Assembly (NCBI GenBank): GCA_011372345.1
Contig: DRTC01000135.1
Coordinates: forward strand, 1 to 7,763
Origin: Candidatus Cloacimonadota bacterium
Lineage (GTDB): Bacteria; Cloacimonadota; Cloacimonadia; Cloacimonadales; TCS61
DNA: 7,763 nucleotides
Reading direction: 5' to 3'
Shown: positions 6,609 to 7,763 of the stretch, piece by piece
Layout: each line of letters begins with the position of its first letter
Numbering within the stretch: position 1 is the first letter of the stretch
Notes under the pieces: generated by a model
What the model was told of the DNA's origin: nothing
What the model saw: the letters and a program-made list of their open reading frames with translations, nothing else
Databases searched by the model: none
Program-made: the position numbers and the translations under genes

Positions 6609-7166
6609 TCATTTTTCCCTGATGTTGACTCCATTTTCATCTGTGGTGCTTTCTAATTCTCTTAATTTCTTTTTAATAAATATCTTTCTCATTCTGGGAA
6701 TTTTATCTACAAAGAGAATTCCTTCAAGATGATCGTTTTCGTGCTGCAAAGCTCGGGAGAATAAACCATCTGTTTCCAATTGTATTTCTTCACCTTTCTC
6801 ATTTAAAGCATTCATCACAACTCTTTCAGCCCGATTTACTTTCTCGAAAATCCCCGGTAAACTTAAACATCCTTCCTCGTTCACCTGCATTCCTTCAAAT
6901 TCAACAAATTCCGGATTAATAAAGACAAACGGCTTTTTTTTGTTTCCTTCCCTGAACCAGTAGGGATCTACAACAAAGATACGCAGAGATTTTCCAACCT
7001 GCGGAGCTGCTAATCCAATCCCATCTTTTTCATACATTGTCTTTATCAAATCATTGATGAATTGACGGATTTCATCTGTTATATCTTCAACAGATCCTGA
7101 TACTTTTCGTAAAGTTTCATCTCCGTAAATCCTGACCGAAAGAATTTTAGCTTTTTGTTTATCCAT
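6609..7166 (-). CDS. def: Peptide deformylase
   Basis: Def removes the formyl group from the N-terminal methionine of new proteins, using a bound metal (usually iron) at the ribosome exit. All three family motifs are present in the 185 residues: GIGLAAPQVG (49-58), EEGCLSLPG (97-105) and QHENDHLEG (140-148). The two His of the last motif and the Cys of the second bind the metal; the Glu of HENDH is catalytic. The product is a little longer than the E. coli enzyme because of a Lys/Arg-rich C-terminal extension (about 155-185), which family knowledge suggests could help ribosome binding. The ATG at 7166 is the only reasonable start, though it lacks a Shine-Dalgarno sequence. It lies 45 bp after yajC and 109 bp before fmt, which uses the opposite reaction on the same formyl group. 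Confidence 0.98.
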   Translation of the reverse strand: MDKQKAKILSVRIYGDETLRKVSGSVEDITDEIRQFINDLIKTMYEKDGIGLAAPQVGKSLRIFVVDPYWFREGNKKKPFVFINPEFVEFEGMQVNEEGCLSLPGIFEKVNRAERVVMNALNEKGEEIQLETDGLFSRALQHENDHLEGILFVDKIPRMRKIFIKKKLRELESTTDENGVNIREK

Positions 7167-7211
7167 ATTTTTTACAACGAACTATTACTAACAAAAAAGA
7201 ACATAAAAAAA

Positions 7212-7547
7212 TTATTTCGTCGTATTTGTCTGCGGAGTTGCCTCGCTGATAATTCCGGCTATTGCAGCTCTCTGAACCTCAATTTTTGTGTTTGTTGTTT
7301 CATCTACTCGGATCACAACGATCGTCTTTTCTTTCTTGAAATTTACAACTTTTCCGAAAATACCACCGCTGGTGATCACATTGTCATGAACTTTCAGACT
7401 ATCCAGCATGGCTTGGTGCTCTTTCTGCTTTTTTTTCTGCGGTCGGATGATCAAAAAATAAATGATGGCAAACATCAAACCGAACATGATGATCATCTGC
7501 ATTCCGCCACCTTGTGATGGTGTCGCTTCTAATAACACATTATACAT
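7212..7547 (-). CDS. yajC: Sec translocon accessory protein YajC
   Basis: YajC is a small inner-membrane protein that associates with SecDF and the SecYEG channel in protein export. The 111 residues show the family layout: a short N-terminal stretch, one membrane helix (about 17-35), the diagnostic RPQKKKQKEH (35-44), and a small soluble domain with LKVHDNVITSGGIFGKV (51-67), where the more usual text is 'GDxVxTxGG'. The start is well supported by AGGAG at 7558-7554, six bases upstream of the ATG. No secD or secF is seen downstream in the window; the next gene is def, 45 bp on. A polar, Thr-rich tail (TPQTNTTK) ends the protein. Confidence 0.95.
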   Translation of the reverse strand: MYNVLLEATPSQGGGMQMIIMFGLMFAIIYFLIIRPQKKKQKEHQAMLDSLKVHDNVITSGGIFGKVVNFKKEKTIVVIRVDETTNTKIEVQRAAIAGIISEATPQTNTTK

Positions 7548-7614
7548 ATTTTTCTCCTGTTTTTCTTATTTCATGCAAAAATTTATAATATTGATATTTT
7601 AACAACTATTTTTT

Positions 7615-7645
7615 ATTCTATTTTCTTCTTGAATATTAATGTCTA
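7615..7645 (-). promoter_or_regulatory. Weak promoter candidate upstream of yajC
   Basis: The 107-bp pgpA/yajC spacer (7548-7654) is almost all A and T. On the minus strand TAGACA (7645-7640) and TAGAAT (7620-7615) are a possible -35/-10 pair, but the spacing of 19 is long and such sequences arise often by chance in AT-rich DNA. No hairpin terminator for pgpA was seen. Confidence 0.15.
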
Positions 7646-7654
7646 TAAAAATAA

Positions 7655-7763
7655 CTAAAAAATCCTCACCAAAACCTGCAAAATCAGATTCGCATAAATT
7701 CCAGCCATCACATCATCTGCCATAACTCCCCAACCTTCGGGAAGTTTCTGCAGGATATTTACC
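7655..7763 (-). CDS. pgpA: C-terminus of phosphatidylglycerophosphatase A (partial, cut by right edge)
   Basis: Translating leftward from the edge gives 35 residues ending in a TAG at 7657-7655. The segment LPEGWGVMADDVMAGIYANL is the characteristic C-terminal motif of PgpA, with the paired aspartates and the AGIYA helix. PgpA is a membrane enzyme that removes phosphate from phosphatidylglycerophosphate to make phosphatidylglycerol. The reading frame continues off the right edge, so the start and about 120 or more residues are missing. It lies upstream of yajC in the same direction, 107 bp away. The ending (NLILQVLVRIF) is hydrophobic, as expected for the last membrane helix. Confidence 0.85.
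   Translation of the reverse strand, partial: VNILQKLPEGWGVMADDVMAGIYANLILQVLVRIF

Noticed and set aside
6243..6656. 137-codon plus-strand open frame spanning the fmt start, the def/fmt spacer and the def end.
   Set aside because: It reads across the palindromic spacer and antisense to both real genes, with no known domain.
7155..7517. 120-codon plus-strand open frame opposite yajC.
   Set aside because: It is antisense to a clearly recognised YajC and rich in Cys and His as an artefact of the opposite strand.

Overview
This AT-rich window (roughly one third G+C by eye) is a compact bacterial housekeeping block. Every supported gene lies on the minus strand, so transcription runs from high to low coordinates. 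In that order the genes are: the 3' end of pgpA (cut by the right edge), yajC, def, fmt, a DUF116 membrane protein, rsgA, nadK, recN, a DUF4349-like membrane protein, and the first 11 codons of a further membrane protein (cut by the left edge). No mobile gene, RNA gene, CRISPR array or defence gene was seen.

By function, the right part deals with the membrane and with processing of new proteins: PgpA makes phosphatidylglycerol, YajC belongs to the Sec translocon, and Def and Fmt remove and add the N-formyl group of initiator methionine. DUF116 overlaps the end of fmt by 11 bp, so the two are probably translated together; the def-fmt-DUF116 order is one I know from several anaerobes. The middle holds rsgA (30S subunit maturation) and nadK (NADP synthesis). 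nadK and recN overlap in an ATGA, and the DUF4349-like gene follows recN after 3 bp, so nadK-recN-DUF4349-edge gene looks like one translationally coupled unit.

Three spacers of about 100 to 140 bp break the block: fmt/def (6500-6608), rsgA/DUF116 (4701-4800) and nadK/rsgA (3494-3635). The first carries two REP-like hairpins. The other two contain inverted repeats or short stretches resembling one another that could be degenerate dispersed intergenic repeats. A fourth spacer, yajC/pgpA (7548-7654), is very AT-rich and may hold a promoter. No gene-free stretch exceeds 300 bp.

The gene set fits a free-living, probably anaerobic, AT-rich bacterium. The low GC, the DUF116 gene, the mixture of genes with and without Shine-Dalgarno sequences and the palindromic intergenic repeats would suit an uncultured lineage such as Cloacimonadota or a neighbour, but that is a weak inference. 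I do not see convincing evidence of a new biological system. The points most worth a second look are the intergenic repeats, the DUF116 protein and the DUF4349-like protein with its unusual Tyr/Arg-rich tail.
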